Virus record (IMG/VR): IMGVR_UViG_3300020172_002308
Coordinates: 1 to 22,110 of that record
From: a virus
DNA length: 22,110 bases
Strand: one strand, 5' to 3'
The notes under the pieces were generated by a model. That model had not been told where the DNA came from, searched no databases, and was given only the letters and a program-made list of their open reading frames with translations. A program made the translations under genes and the position numbers. This document shows, in pieces, positions 1-8,074 of the stretch (positions are counted from its first letter, which is position 1; each line of letters begins with the position of its first letter).

Positions 1-1934
1 CTGGACCATTTTTCAATAAGAGTCGTTGAAATGTCTGCAATTTTTTCTATTGCTGGCTTTACACTTTTTAGTATGTCGGAAGCAAAAGCTTTAAAGTTAT
101 TTTTTAGAATAGAAATTTGTGTATCAAGTGCTCCCAAAGATACTTCTAATTCTCTTTGAGCAACTTCAGAAGCATTAGCCGCTCCAGCAAGTTGAATAAA
201 CATTGCTCTACCAGCTTCTGTTGCTACTGAGCCGATTAAGTCAACTTGGTCTTCTCTTTGGGCTTTTACAATTTCTTCAGTAACTTTTTTTCTTACTTCT
301 TTTGCAGCATTAATTTGTGATTGAGTTACTTTCCCTTGCATTCCTTCAACATCTTGACCAGCTTGTGCAGTTGCAACTCTTGCAATAATACCAATATCTT
401 TAAAACTTTGAATAACTGGAAGGTTGGCGTTTTTGGTTCTATTAGCTGCTAATACCGCAGTGTTTGCATAGCCTTGCAATCTTTTTTCCGCACTTTCTGT
501 TGCGGGGATAGTTTCATTCTTTAATAATTTGTCAAAAGCTGCTAATTGAGCAATAGCAACTTCCATTCTTGGGCCTTGACGAACGCCAAAAACTTTTGCG
601 AAGAATTCCATTGCGCCTTCTTGACCAGCGGCACTGTCTTTTAATTCATTAAAAGAATCAATAAGACTTTGAATTGCATCAAGACCAGTACCCTTAATTT
701 CTGTAAAACTAGTTCCATACTGCTTTGCTAGTGTTTTAAACATTTCAGCATTTTGCTTAGTTGGTGCTGTTAGTCTTTGAAGTGAAACTTTAATTGAGTT
801 AGCAGACGCTCCAACTTCAAAACCAGCAGATTTCATAGGAGCAAGCAATGCTGCTGCTTCAGTCATTGATAAGCCGAATGATGTGGCAGCAGCAGCAACT
901 TCTGGGAATGCGTCACCAAGATCTTTAAGTGTTAAAGCCGTTACGTTTTCAACAGAGTTAAATAAGTTTAATTGTGCAGTAGCTGCTTTAATTCCTGCAA
1001 GTTCTCTTGCTTCAACTGTTGGGAATAGTCTGCCAGATTGTTGGAATGCTCTTTGTGCTTGGAAGTAAAGGCTCTGTACCAGATCTTTAGCATTGCCAAT
1101 ATCCATATTACCAAGCTTTTCTGTCTTGGCTGTTAGTTCTGTAATTTCTTCAATATTCTTAGTTACTTGAATACCAAGTTCTGCAAAATCTCCAGCAAGT
1201 CCAACTGTTAAGCTTTTTGATACACCATAGGTTCTACTGATCTTAGTTAAACCTTCATCAAGTCTATTGTAATTATTAACTAAGTTATTAACACTATCAA
1301 CCTGTTTTATTGTTGCATTATTTAAATCAACACCAAGTTTTTTAGCAGCAGCATCTGCAGTTGGAGCAACTGTTTCAAGAACCTTAGTTAATCTAACAAA
1401 TTCTCTATCTATTGCAACAAGAGATTGTAAACCAAATCTTGAAAATCCCATGATTGGGGTTGTAAGACCAATAATAAGGCTTCGACCTACGAACTGAGCG
1501 TCTTTACCAAGTCTCTTTTGCTCTTGTGAAAGTGATTTAAGATCCTCAACTAAAGCGCGAACTCTAATGCTCTTTAATGATTGTTCATAAGCTTTTAAAT
1601 CTCTAACAGCAATTTGTCTAAATTCAGAAGATGCTCCTGATGCAAATCTATAAGATGTTCCTAGCCCAGAAATTTCTTTTCTTACTCTAGAAAATTCATT
1701 AGTAAGAATTGCATTATTTCTTGCAACTTCAGAAATGGTTTTTGCATGATTTTTTAAAGATGAATCTGAAGAACCTATGGCAGATGATAAAGCACGACTT
1801 CTTGCTTCAAGGTTTTTAATTGGGTTTGTAGCGCCAACAATAGCCCTGTTTAATTGATTCATGGCATTGCTTAAGTTGTAGACTTTCTCTACACCTTGAA
1901 CGGCTATGCCTAATACAATATCTACATCACTCAT
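1..1934 (-). CDS. Tail tape measure protein, N-terminal 644 codons (3' truncated by window edge)
   Basis: The frame opens at ATG 1934 (MSDVDIVLGIAVQGVEK) and has no stop to base 1. It sets tail length and enters the tube lumen. Residues 1-170 are mostly helical and coiled-coil (SLKNHAKTISEVARNN). The central region carries the TP901-type tape measure core: ELAGIKAATAQLNLF, LGDAFPEVAAAATSFGLSMT, LAPMKSAGFEVGASANSIKV near residues 335-390, then FFAKVFGVRQG. The following part is Ala-rich helical (SVATEAGRAMFIQLAGAAN). This long gene downstream of the tail chaperones is the standard order. Membrane segments and any lytic domain would lie beyond the window. Confidence 0.9.
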   Translation of the reverse strand, partial: MSDVDIVLGIAVQGVEKVYNLSNAMNQLNRAIVGATNPIKNLEARSRALSSAIGSSDSSLKNHAKTISEVARNNAILTNEFSRVRKEISGLGTSYRFASGASSEFRQIAVRDLKAYEQSLKSIRVRALVEDLKSLSQEQKRLGKDAQFVGRSLIIGLTTPIMGFSRFGLQSLVAIDREFVRLTKVLETVAPTADAAAKKLGVDLNNATIKQVDSVNNLVNNYNRLDEGLTKISRTYGVSKSLTVGLAGDFAELGIQVTKNIEEITELTAKTEKLGNMDIGNAKDLVQSLYFQAQRAFQQSGRLFPTVEARELAGIKAATAQLNLFNSVENVTALTLKDLGDAFPEVAAAATSFGLSMTEAAALLAPMKSAGFEVGASANSIKVSLQRLTAPTKQNAEMFKTLAKQYGTSFTEIKGTGLDAIQSLIDSFNELKDSAAGQEGAMEFFAKVFGVRQGPRMEVAIAQLAAFDKLLKNETIPATESAEKRLQGYANTAVLAANRTKNANLPVIQSFKDIGIIARVATAQAGQDVEGMQGKVTQSQINAAKEVRKKVTEEIVKAQREDQVDLIGSVATEAGRAMFIQLAGAANASEVAQRELEVSLGALDTQISILKNNFKAFASDILKSVKPAIEKIADISTTLIEKWS

Positions 1935-1985
1935 CAATTAGTACCTATCAAATTATCCCATTTCATAGTAAAAAATGCAATAAAA

Positions 1986-2623
1986 TTATTGAGAGAATTC
2001 AAAGCCAAGACCGATTGGAATATCAATAATATTGTCTTTAGTAATTGAATTATCATCTACAGGATTCTGGTCGTACCAATCATCATCAAAATCAACCTCT
2101 CCACCAAATGCAACAGCAGATGCTTTAATTGTCTTTGAATATTCATTACCGCATGCACGATATAAAAGGAAAAGTTCATGTAGGAGCAAGGAGTCTTCTA
2201 ATTCTTCTAGATTCTTCCAAGCCCCTATCTGAACAAAAACTTCTGATTCATACTTCAGTAAGGGAAGATCATCCCATGCGATTGGTTCACCAGAACCTGC
2301 TGACCCTCCCTCTACAGGTTTGGGTCGCCACCCATAGCTACTGCCATGAGTTCTTGGAATGAACGAAGATCAAGTGCGTCTTCCAATGCGTCTTCATCAG
2401 CAGCCAACTCTGGGTCTACCTTCTTAAGAGCAATCTTTGCCGCAGCAACCATCTTGTCAATATCCTCATCGGTCATTGCACCTTCATCTGTTGCTTTCAT
2501 ATCATTTGCAACCTTCATGAATTCTCTGAGTGAACGGATTGTAAGGGGCTTAATTGTTCGCACCTTGCCATCAGCAAACACGATATCTGTTCCCTTGTAC
2601 ATATCTACATTCTTATTAGCCAT
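1986..2623 (-). CDS. Tail assembly chaperone, gpGT-like frameshift product (212 aa)
   Basis: A -1 shift at CCCAAAC (2318-2324) avoids the TAG of the short form and reads open for 110 more codons to TAA at 1986. The fused protein is about 212 aa: residues 1-102 of the short form, then PVEGGSAGSGEPIAWDDLP, a helical LEELEDSLLLHELFLLYR region and a C-terminus PIGLGFEFSQ. In lambda the equivalent gpG-T recruits tail tube subunits via its T part. The T-part frame overlaps the G frame and has no start codon of its own with a ribosome binding site (only an internal TTG at 2189), which supports expression by frameshift only. Confidence 0.8.
2312..2623 (-). CDS. Tail assembly chaperone, gpG-like short form
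   Basis: A 103-aa acidic protein starting MANKNVDMYKGTDIVFADG, with a helical LTIRSLREFMKVAND segment and an acidic EDALEDALDL helix. Size, composition and position between tail tube and tape measure match lambda gpG, which coats the tape measure during tube assembly. It ends GDPNL with TAG right after a CCCAAAC heptamer, so part of the ribosomes probably shift to make the longer GT form. Confidence 0.83.
   Translation of the reverse strand: MANKNVDMYKGTDIVFADGKVRTIKPLTIRSLREFMKVANDMKATDEGAMTDEDIDKMVAAAKIALKKVDPELAADEDALEDALDLRSFQELMAVAMGGDPNL
2318..2324 (-). promoter_or_regulatory. Programmed -1 ribosomal frameshift site CCCAAAC
   Basis: Minus-strand heptamer C CCA AAC in the zero frame of the gpG-like gene, exactly the X XXY YYZ pattern; after a slip both tRNAs can re-pair with CCC and AAA. 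It lies one codon before the zero-frame TAG, and the -1 frame stays open for 110 codons. A perfect 5-bp hairpin (GGTTC/GAACC at 2284-2297) follows 20 bases downstream, too far to be a standard stimulator. Confidence 0.8.
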
Positions 2624-2658
2624 TTTAAATGAACCATCCTTTATCTATAAATAGGGAA

Positions 2659-2693
2659 AATCCCCTGTGCAATATAATACCACACAGAGGATT
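2659..2693 (-). terminator. Stem-loop behind the tail tube gene (possible attenuator)
   Basis: In the 97-base gap (2624-2720), minus-strand RNA can form an 11-bp stem with one G-U pair (AATCCTCTGTG with CACAGGGGATT) around a 13-base AT-rich loop. Only TT and CCC follow the stem, so there is no strong U-tract. It may slow transcription or protect the tail tube mRNA, lowering expression of the chaperone genes. The loop contains TATTAT, so a promoter reading is an alternative. Confidence 0.45.
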
Positions 2694-2720
2694 GACCCAA
2701 GTACTAAAGATTAGTGTTTT

Positions 2721-3314
2721 TTATGTCTGATCGATGATCTTACCGTATTCGTAACCAACATCGTCAGATGCTGGGAGTACACGGAACGAAACTGCGAAGA
2801 CCGAAGCTTCTGCTCTCTTCATGCTGATCGTTGATGATTCCATTGAGATTGCTCTCTTTGTTCTGAACTTACGTGTCTTCGTTGTTGCTGCATCAGATCC
2901 AGGTGCATTACCTTCAATCTGAACAGCCTTCTCGAATGGGTACACGCTCTGTCCACCAAACTTAAATGTTCTGGTTCCTGAACCGTCAAGTGTATTAACG
3001 ATATCTGCACCAGCTGCATCAGCGTTTGCAATTTCAGTGTTGTAGCTCCATGCGATTGCAAGGTTTCTCAAAGTGCCTTCAGCCATGGTTGTCTTAACCA
3101 TAACCTTAACTCTTGACTGAATAACCTTAGCAGCGTCACCGAACTGGTCAACTTCAATGTCGACCATATCTGGCTGCCAAGAAATTTCTACACCGCCCTG
3201 TGTGTAGCCAACATCAGTAAGAGCATCAAAGTCGGTGCCTGTCATTGTCAAGTTGGAAGCACCAACTCTAACAACTGCTTCACCAACAACAATATTTGCT
3301 GCGTTAGTTGCCAT
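2721..3314 (-). CDS. Major tail tube protein
   Basis: A 197-aa protein starting MATNAANIVVGEAVVRVG. Rows of such subunits stack as hexameric rings around the tape measure to form the tail tube. Supporting features are size, the TDVGYTQGGVEISWQPDMVDIEVDQFGDAAKVI segment (abbreviated here: GYTQGGVEI, VDIEVDQFG) characteristic of tail tube proteins, and a C-terminal SISMKRAEASVFAVSFRVLP region. AGGAG precedes ATG 3314 by seven bases, implying strong translation. It is followed by a hairpin-containing gap and then the tail assembly chaperones, the usual order. Confidence 0.85.
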   Translation of the reverse strand: MATNAANIVVGEAVVRVGASNLTMTGTDFDALTDVGYTQGGVEISWQPDMVDIEVDQFGDAAKVIQSRVKVMVKTTMAEGTLRNLAIAWSYNTEIANADAAGADIVNTLDGSGTRTFKFGGQSVYPFEKAVQIEGNAPGSDAATTKTRKFRTKRAISMESSTISMKRAEASVFAVSFRVLPASDDVGYEYGKIIDQT

Positions 3315-3329
3315 TATTTTTCTCCTAAA

Positions 3330-3524
3330 TTATTCGAGGAAGAAAATTTTCTTTCCTCTTTTATCACGCCATTTAGCGATCTTTTTTACATGGTCTGGGT
3401 GAACCTCATCCCCTTTTCTACCAATTCCCAAGCCTTTTTGCCATTCAAACTCGTAGGATTTAGCACCCATTCTGACGGTATAACCTTCAGTTTTACCTAT
3501 GTATGTAATAGTAGTATACTTCAT
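3330..3524 (-). CDS. Small basic protein between tail terminator and tail tube (64 aa)
   Basis: A 64-aa basic protein, MKYTTITYIGKTEGYTVRMG and a KKIAKWRDKRGKKIFFLE C-terminus. I do not recognise the family. Short basic proteins of this kind can be found next to tail tube genes. The start at 3524 has no clear ribosome binding site, but the frame fills exactly the space between two tail genes (15 bases to the next start) and shows protein-like composition, so it is probably real. The sequence GIGRKGDEVHPDHV could be a DNA- or protein-binding beta hairpin; that is a guess. Confidence 0.65.
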   Translation of the reverse strand: MKYTTITYIGKTEGYTVRMGAKSYEFEWQKGLGIGRKGDEVHPDHVKKIAKWRDKRGKKIFFLE

Positions 3525-3544
3525 ATCTTATTAGCATACCATAG

Positions 3545-3964
3545 TTATGCGTAAGAAGTTGAATATATCCTAAAATCTAAGTCCATTTGATACCAGCCCT
3601 CTTTTTCTAAAGGTTCTAAAATTGAAGAACCTACAAAGATTGCAGACTTGAATCTATGGTTTACACTCTCAATTCCACCAGATTTAGAAACAGTATCTCC
3701 TCTGCCAAGTAGATAGATAAATCTTTCTGCTATTTTAAATAGTCTATCAGCATCACTATCATAAATTGAGTATCTTATATTGTCATATCTATTCCAAAAA
3801 GCCTCAACTGATGGAATTGATGGGTAGAAATAGTAAACAACAAAAGGTGGAGATTCTGTTCCGTAACCAATTACAGGGAAAAAATTCATTGTTTTACCAG
3901 CAATTGATTGAAGAGTTGCATCTTCTTTTAAGAAAGTATTTACATCGTATACACTAACTGTCAT
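3545..3964 (-). CDS. Tail terminator / tail completion protein
   Basis: A 139-aa protein starting MTVSVYDVNTFLKEDATLQS. An N-terminal helix with a VNTFLKED segment, the beta strand PPFVVYYFYPS and the C-terminal GWYQMDLDFRIYSTSYA are typical of tail terminator proteins, which cap the growing tail tube and contact the neck. Gene order, after the neck protein and before the tail tube, fits precisely. ATG 3964 overlaps the upstream stop. Confidence 0.75.
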   Translation of the reverse strand: MTVSVYDVNTFLKEDATLQSIAGKTMNFFPVIGYGTESPPFVVYYFYPSIPSVEAFWNRYDNIRYSIYDSDADRLFKIAERFIYLLGRGDTVSKSGGIESVNHRFKSAIFVGSSILEPLEKEGWYQMDLDFRIYSTSYA

Positions 3965-4512
3965 TATTGCCCTACCCTTGATCTAACATATGGTAAATCA
4001 GTAAGACCTGAGGTACCGCCTAATGGACCAAATCCAAATCTTTTAATAGCAAACTCAAGATTTTGAATAATAATATTACGAGCTTCTGTTTTAATCTCAT
4101 CACTATGCCCTTTTGAATATGGAATAGAAGCAATTCTTAAAACCCTAGGATACGGAGGAACTGATGCATCTCTCAATACCATCAGATTTCCCCTCTTCCC
4201 TCTTACGGTATAGGCTTTTCTTCCCTTCAATAATATAGAAGCTGCAATATATGCGTCTGCGCCATTGCTTGTTTTTTCATTTTTCATTGGCGTTATTGTC
4301 AGGCTATAACCCAAAGAACCCCTTGTAGAAATTACAAAATCTAAATATCTAGACGCAGGAAATCTATTGTAGAGTTTTTGACCTAGATTATTAGATGTTC
4401 TATAAAGAGCAGACTGCTGTGCCGATGCAATCCTATTAGGGAAGGTATCAATTTTATTCATCAACGCTTCCATTTGTTTAGTTGTATTAGAGTTAATATT
4501 CATTTTAAGCAT
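3964..4512 (-). CDS. Neck / tail completion protein (HK97 gp10-like)
   Basis: A 182-aa protein in the position of neck or tail completion proteins such as HK97 gp10, which help join head and tail. It has an N-terminal helix (MEALMNKIDTFPNRIASAQQSALYRTSNNLGQ shown in part) followed by basic beta structure (RKAYTVRGKRGNLMVLRDASVP) and a C-terminal helix (IIIQNLEFAIKRFG), consistent with that family. Start is uncertain between ATG 4512 and ATG 4503; both lie at the preceding stop. The TAA overlaps the next ATG (TAATG at 3964). Confidence 0.72.
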   Translation of the reverse strand: MLKMNINSNTTKQMEALMNKIDTFPNRIASAQQSALYRTSNNLGQKLYNRFPASRYLDFVISTRGSLGYSLTITPMKNEKTSNGADAYIAASILLKGRKAYTVRGKRGNLMVLRDASVPPYPRVLRIASIPYSKGHSDEIKTEARNIIIQNLEFAIKRFGFGPLGGTSGLTDLPYVRSRVGQ

Positions 4513-4879
4513 TTTCTACCACTCTTCTGGTAACGATCAAAAGATGGTGCAACGCGCCTTTGAACCCCATATATTTACGAATGCTAATAATTTCTAATGG
4601 TCCAACTTCAAGTACATTACCATATCTATCTCTAACATTTTGAATTCTATTATTATAAGTTATATATTGAGCATCTTGATGAGATATATAAAATTCATAT
4701 TCATCAATATTGTCAACATACGGCTCAATTCTTCTTTCGCTTCTTTTTGCTTGGAATACGGCGGGGACAGTCGCTGACTTTGCAAATGTAGTTGTTCTCT
4801 GACCTGCACTATTTGTTGATGTTGTTCTTTCATAAACATCTACTTTATGAACAAATCTTAAATATGTTTTTGCACTCAT
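4505..4879 (-). CDS. Head closure / stopper protein (SPP1 gp16-like)
   Basis: A 124-aa beta-rich protein starting MSAKTYLRFVHKVDVYERTTS. The pattern of an N-terminal VDVYE strand, GQRTTTF, a middle IEPY segment and DRYGNVLEVGPLEIISIRKYMG near the C-terminus fits the head closure family that seals the portal channel after packaging and joins the tail. Its size (110-125 aa) fits. ATG 4879 overlaps the upstream TAA. Assignment is by fold-type pattern and gene order, not by a unique motif. Confidence 0.75.
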   Translation of the reverse strand: MSAKTYLRFVHKVDVYERTTSTNSAGQRTTTFAKSATVPAVFQAKRSERRIEPYVDNIDEYEFYISHQDAQYITYNNRIQNVRDRYGNVLEVGPLEIISIRKYMGFKGALHHLLIVTRRVVENA

Positions 4880-5790
4880 TACACAATATAATCCATCACA
4901 AAAAGCGTATAGTCCATTAAAAGAACATCTGCTTCAATATTGCCAGTAGTTTCATAGAATGTATCTTTCATATAAACAGTAAGAGCATCCATCTCAACTC
5001 TAGTCATTCCATGCGCTCTGTATTCATAATCGTTATTCATAATGTCAGCAATAAGAATGTCACAAGCCTGTTTAACATTTTCAGGAACAAATCTCCAACC
5101 AAAATCTCCAGAAATCTGATATGTCAAATCTGGATCCCATCTTCCTAATACAAAAATTTCTTCTGGTTCGGATGTTTTCTTAAATCTAATGTTGTAAGTG
5201 GTGTCAAAGTTGAATGGTTGTCTAATCTTCTCTACCCTGTCGACAGTCTCGCTAAGAAGTATGAATTCATCATCTTCGCCCGGCTCTTGGATAACACTTC
5301 TTAAAGTCGTTACAGGGATTGGCAATCTTAATGACGAATAATTATTTCCATTAATGGTCATTGTCTTGTTTGGATAGAAGTCAAAAGACTGACCGCAGTA
5401 TGTGTCAACTGCATTTCTAACCCTCTTGGCAATTGACTCAAACTTATTACCAAATTCATCATCCAATTCAGGGTGATTGTCAAAGAATTCAGCAGAAGTG
5501 ATATAAGGGGTAAAGACATTTATATATTTTGATTGGGTATACTGAGTCCCAGAAACGGTATATGTGAAATCAGCCCTGTGTCGCCCTGCTGAATTTAAAA
5601 TATAGATACCAGAGGCTTGTTGCCCATATGTAATTGTATAAGTCCCTGTGCCCGTTCTGGTGGCGCTGGTTGGGCCTGAGACCAGATCACCGAGTTCATG
5701 GTATAGGGATACAGAAACCAGATTTGAAGTCGGGTCAGAAGGCAATGTCAAAGTTAGCGTCTTTGATGTGTTTATCTTAACTTCTTCCAT
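4879..5790 (-). CDS. Head-tail connector (gp6/gp15-like) with N-terminal beta domain
   Basis: A 303-aa adaptor that would bind the portal ring. The C-terminal two-thirds fit the gp6/SPP1 gp15-like connector family: YITSAEFFDNHPELDD and VRNAVDTYCGQSFDFY helices, then a beta segment, then helical YEYRAHGMTRVEMDALTV. The first ~100 residues (TLTLTLPSDPTSNLVSVSLY and YTITYGQQASG) are an added beta-sandwich domain not present in minimal connectors, whose length is about 100-110 aa in HK97. GAGG lies before ATG 5790. The stop overlaps the next ATG (TAATG at 4879). It begins the connector/tail gene block. Confidence 0.82.
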   Translation of the reverse strand: MEEVKINTSKTLTLTLPSDPTSNLVSVSLYHELGDLVSGPTSATRTGTGTYTITYGQQASGIYILNSAGRHRADFTYTVSGTQYTQSKYINVFTPYITSAEFFDNHPELDDEFGNKFESIAKRVRNAVDTYCGQSFDFYPNKTMTINGNNYSSLRLPIPVTTLRSVIQEPGEDDEFILLSETVDRVEKIRQPFNFDTTYNIRFKKTSEPEEIFVLGRWDPDLTYQISGDFGWRFVPENVKQACDILIADIMNNDYEYRAHGMTRVEMDALTVYMKDTFYETTGNIEADVLLMDYTLFVMDYIV

Positions 5791-5821
5791 AATACCTCTA
5801 TTTTATCAGATTTATCGTTAG

Positions 5822-6949
5822 TTAAAAACTACCGCTTCTTATCTCATCAACTTTATCTATTATTGCCTTTTTCTTATTAAAAATGCTTAGTAAAAATTTA
5901 ACCCTGAAAGCAAAGACTGGATTTATTGGCTTGATTATTTCATATACAGCATTTTGATCATAATTACCATAAACTAAAGTCTTCATATCATCTGGCATTC
6001 CAGAGTATACGACTTCAAATTCTTCTGGAATATTTGCCTTTTCAATTTCAAGAACCTCTTGAAAATCCCAAGCGTCTGGGAACAATGACAGGAGAGCAGA
6101 AAGTGAAAGATAGCTAGAATTTTCTTTAACAAAAATTTTCAAATCATCACTCATTGGCTCAACATTTTCAGGTCTAAGTCTTGCTGATGTATTCCCCTTT
6201 AAGAACTCAAATATCTGCATATCAGGTTGATTTGAAACATACAATCTATCAAAGCCAATTTGTTCTAAAAATTGCTTTGCACTTGTAGCAACTTTTTCTT
6301 CATTACTGAAAGGCTCTTCTGAAACATCCGACCATTCTTGAATAACCTTAAATAGTTCAGCAATTGAATATGTATTTAACTGTGTATAAGCATCAGTTAA
6401 AAATTGATCTCTTTTTTCATATTTAGTTTTTCTTTTATTATACATAATGTATCCAACACCATGAACTGACATAATATATTCTGATATTTCAATATCATCC
6501 AAAGAATCATAAATAATCATACTTCCTTGATCTGGCGTAGGGAATGCCCATGCTCCATATTTATCATTATCGCATCTCCAATCAGACTGTTTATCATTAA
6601 TAATTGGGATTGAATCCATAAAAGTGAATGTGCCTCTTTCAGTCGGTTCAACACCAATTTCATAAATATTCCAAAATGTTTCAAAAATAGATGTATTGAT
6701 ATTCTCAACAATTCCAGAGCCTTCGGCTCTTAAACTTCTTTTTAATGTGATATCAAAAGAATTTTTAAATGCAACTAGCACATATCCATTATTCATTTCA
6801 AATAAGTCATAACTGTCAATTTCCTCGTCTTCATTAGTCATCTTATGATAAATGGAAACTGGACCATCGCTGGCTTTAATCTTTTTTAGCATATAAAAAA
6901 GTTTGTAATCGTTTATAACATCAAGAGTAAAATTGTTTATTTCTTTCAT
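5822..6949 (-). CDS. Orphan 375-aa protein between fibre and connector genes
   Basis: A 375-aa protein whose family I do not recognise. It is acidic, with Trp/Tyr-rich segments (WRCDNDKYGAWAFPTPDQG) and no signal peptide, membrane helix, low-complexity or known catalytic motif that I can see. The second half is more helical (FSNEEKVATSAKQFLEQIGFDR, LSLSALLSLFPDAWDFQEV) and ends in a basic segment FNKKKAIIDKVDEIRSG. AAAGGA six bases before ATG 6949 supports the start. It sits 9 bases after the adhesin-like gene and 31 bases before the connector. A virion-associated or assembly role is only guessed from position; an enzymatic role cannot be excluded. Confidence 0.8.
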   Translation of the reverse strand: MKEINNFTLDVINDYKLFYMLKKIKASDGPVSIYHKMTNEDEEIDSYDLFEMNNGYVLVAFKNSFDITLKRSLRAEGSGIVENINTSIFETFWNIYEIGVEPTERGTFTFMDSIPIINDKQSDWRCDNDKYGAWAFPTPDQGSMIIYDSLDDIEISEYIMSVHGVGYIMYNKRKTKYEKRDQFLTDAYTQLNTYSIAELFKVIQEWSDVSEEPFSNEEKVATSAKQFLEQIGFDRLYVSNQPDMQIFEFLKGNTSARLRPENVEPMSDDLKIFVKENSSYLSLSALLSLFPDAWDFQEVLEIEKANIPEEFEVVYSGMPDDMKTLVYGNYDQNAVYEIIKPINPVFAFRVKFLLSIFNKKKAIIDKVDEIRSGSF

Positions 6950-6958
6950 TTTTTTCCT

Positions 6959-8074
6959 TTAAGAAGCGTAGTATTCAAAATATACTAATCCTATTGTACC
7001 GCTTGTGGTTGCCCCAACAGCCGCATCTCCGCCTTTTCCGTATGGTCCAACACCGCTTACTGCTGCTGAGTTTGCGCCTGCTGTTCCTTGTGTAGCACTT
7101 GAATATGCCTCAGCTCCACCACGACCTCCTGCACCATAATTGAATGTTGACAAACCAGAATATTGCAAACCAGCACCACCAGTGCCTCCTGTTGCATTTA
7201 CACCACCACTGGTTGAGCCAGCGCCACCAGTGCCGTTTACACCACCACCACCGCCTCCTCCGTATGCATATTCTGGCCCTTTTGCATTGTAGGTGGCAGC
7301 ATCCGAACCACCATTGTTTGCAACATTGTCTCCTGTTCCTGACGCACCACCACGATAGATAAGATTGTCATTATCACTAAACGGCCTATTACCGCCAGTG
7401 CCCTTTCTTTCTGTAAAGTTGGAAGCAGAAACTGAAGTATTTCCACCATCAGTGTTCTGCCCACCGCCTGCGCCAATTGCAATTGTTAAAGTTGTTGTTG
7501 AGGCATCAGAAAATGTTACTGACGATGAAAAAACTTTTCCTCCACCACCGCCACCACTTCGAGCCGCTAATAAAGTTTGATTATCCCATCCACCTCCACC
7601 TCCAACAACAAGAAGATTATTAACTGTTGGGATTACAGCAGAAGATCCTGTTGGGGTTACTGTTGGGACTGTAAATGTTGTTGAACCAGATGCTGTATCT
7701 GGACTTCCAGACGCACCGTTTCTGTAGAATTTAAGAGACCATGTTGTAAATGTCGTATTTGAACTTGTTACTGAGCCGACAGAGTTTGTAGCAATAGCTC
7801 TTACATAATAAAGTGTACCAACACTTAATGATGGACTGCTATGATTAAAGTAAACTGATTGACTTGCACCAGTTAAACCTGATACTGTACCAGAATCTGT
7901 CCATGTTGATTGGTCTGTACTATATTGAAATTTTACACTCGTTGTTGCACCATTTGGGTTTACAGTTGCATTAAATGTAGCCCTATTTTGATTAAAATTG
8001 GTAGTGCTATTTATTGTTATTGTCGGTGCTGATGCTTGTGGAGCACTACTTGCTACAATACCTAAGTGCCTCAT
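6959..8074 (-). CDS. Receptor-binding-type protein: FN3-like domain plus glycine-rich tip (371 aa)
   Basis: The protein starts MRHLGIVASSAPQASAPTI; the ATG at 8074 overlaps the upstream TGA (ATGA), preferred to an in-frame ATG at 8101 that would overlap the previous gene by 31 bases. After a Pro/Ala leader, residues about 20-115 form an FN3-like domain (RATFNATVNPNGATTSVKFQYS, YYVRAIATNSVG). From about 155 on the protein is glycine-rich with runs of five to eight Gly (LLVVGGGGGW, RSGGGGGGK, YAYGGGGGGG) separated by short polar loops, ending TIGLVYFEYYAS. This polyglycine layout recalls the distal adhesins of T-even phages such as S16 gp38, where Gly-rich helices support variable receptor-binding loops. 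An adhesin role is well supported by type and place; the receptor is unknown. Confidence 0.8.
   Translation of the reverse strand: MRHLGIVASSAPQASAPTITINSTTNFNQNRATFNATVNPNGATTSVKFQYSTDQSTWTDSGTVSGLTGASQSVYFNHSSPSLSVGTLYYVRAIATNSVGSVTSSNTTFTTWSLKFYRNGASGSPDTASGSTTFTVPTVTPTGSSAVIPTVNNLLVVGGGGGWDNQTLLAARSGGGGGGKVFSSSVTFSDASTTTLTIAIGAGGGQNTDGGNTSVSASNFTERKGTGGNRPFSDNDNLIYRGGASGTGDNVANNGGSDAATYNAKGPEYAYGGGGGGGVNGTGGAGSTSGGVNATGGTGGAGLQYSGLSTFNYGAGGRGGAEAYSSATQGTAGANSAAVSGVGPYGKGGDAAVGATTSGTIGLVYFEYYAS

Noticed and set aside
1986-2189. A separate 67-aa protein starting from TTG
   Set aside because: It has no ribosome binding site and is the tail of the gpGT frameshift product, continuous with the slippery site upstream.
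2346-2654. Plus-strand 102-codon frame
   Set aside because: Antisense to the gpG-like gene, with Ser-rich composition typical of antisense frames.
7144-7362. His-rich plus-strand frame and overlapping minus-strand Met-rich frame (7237-7482)
   Set aside because: Both are out-of-frame readings of Gly codons in the adhesin-like gene.
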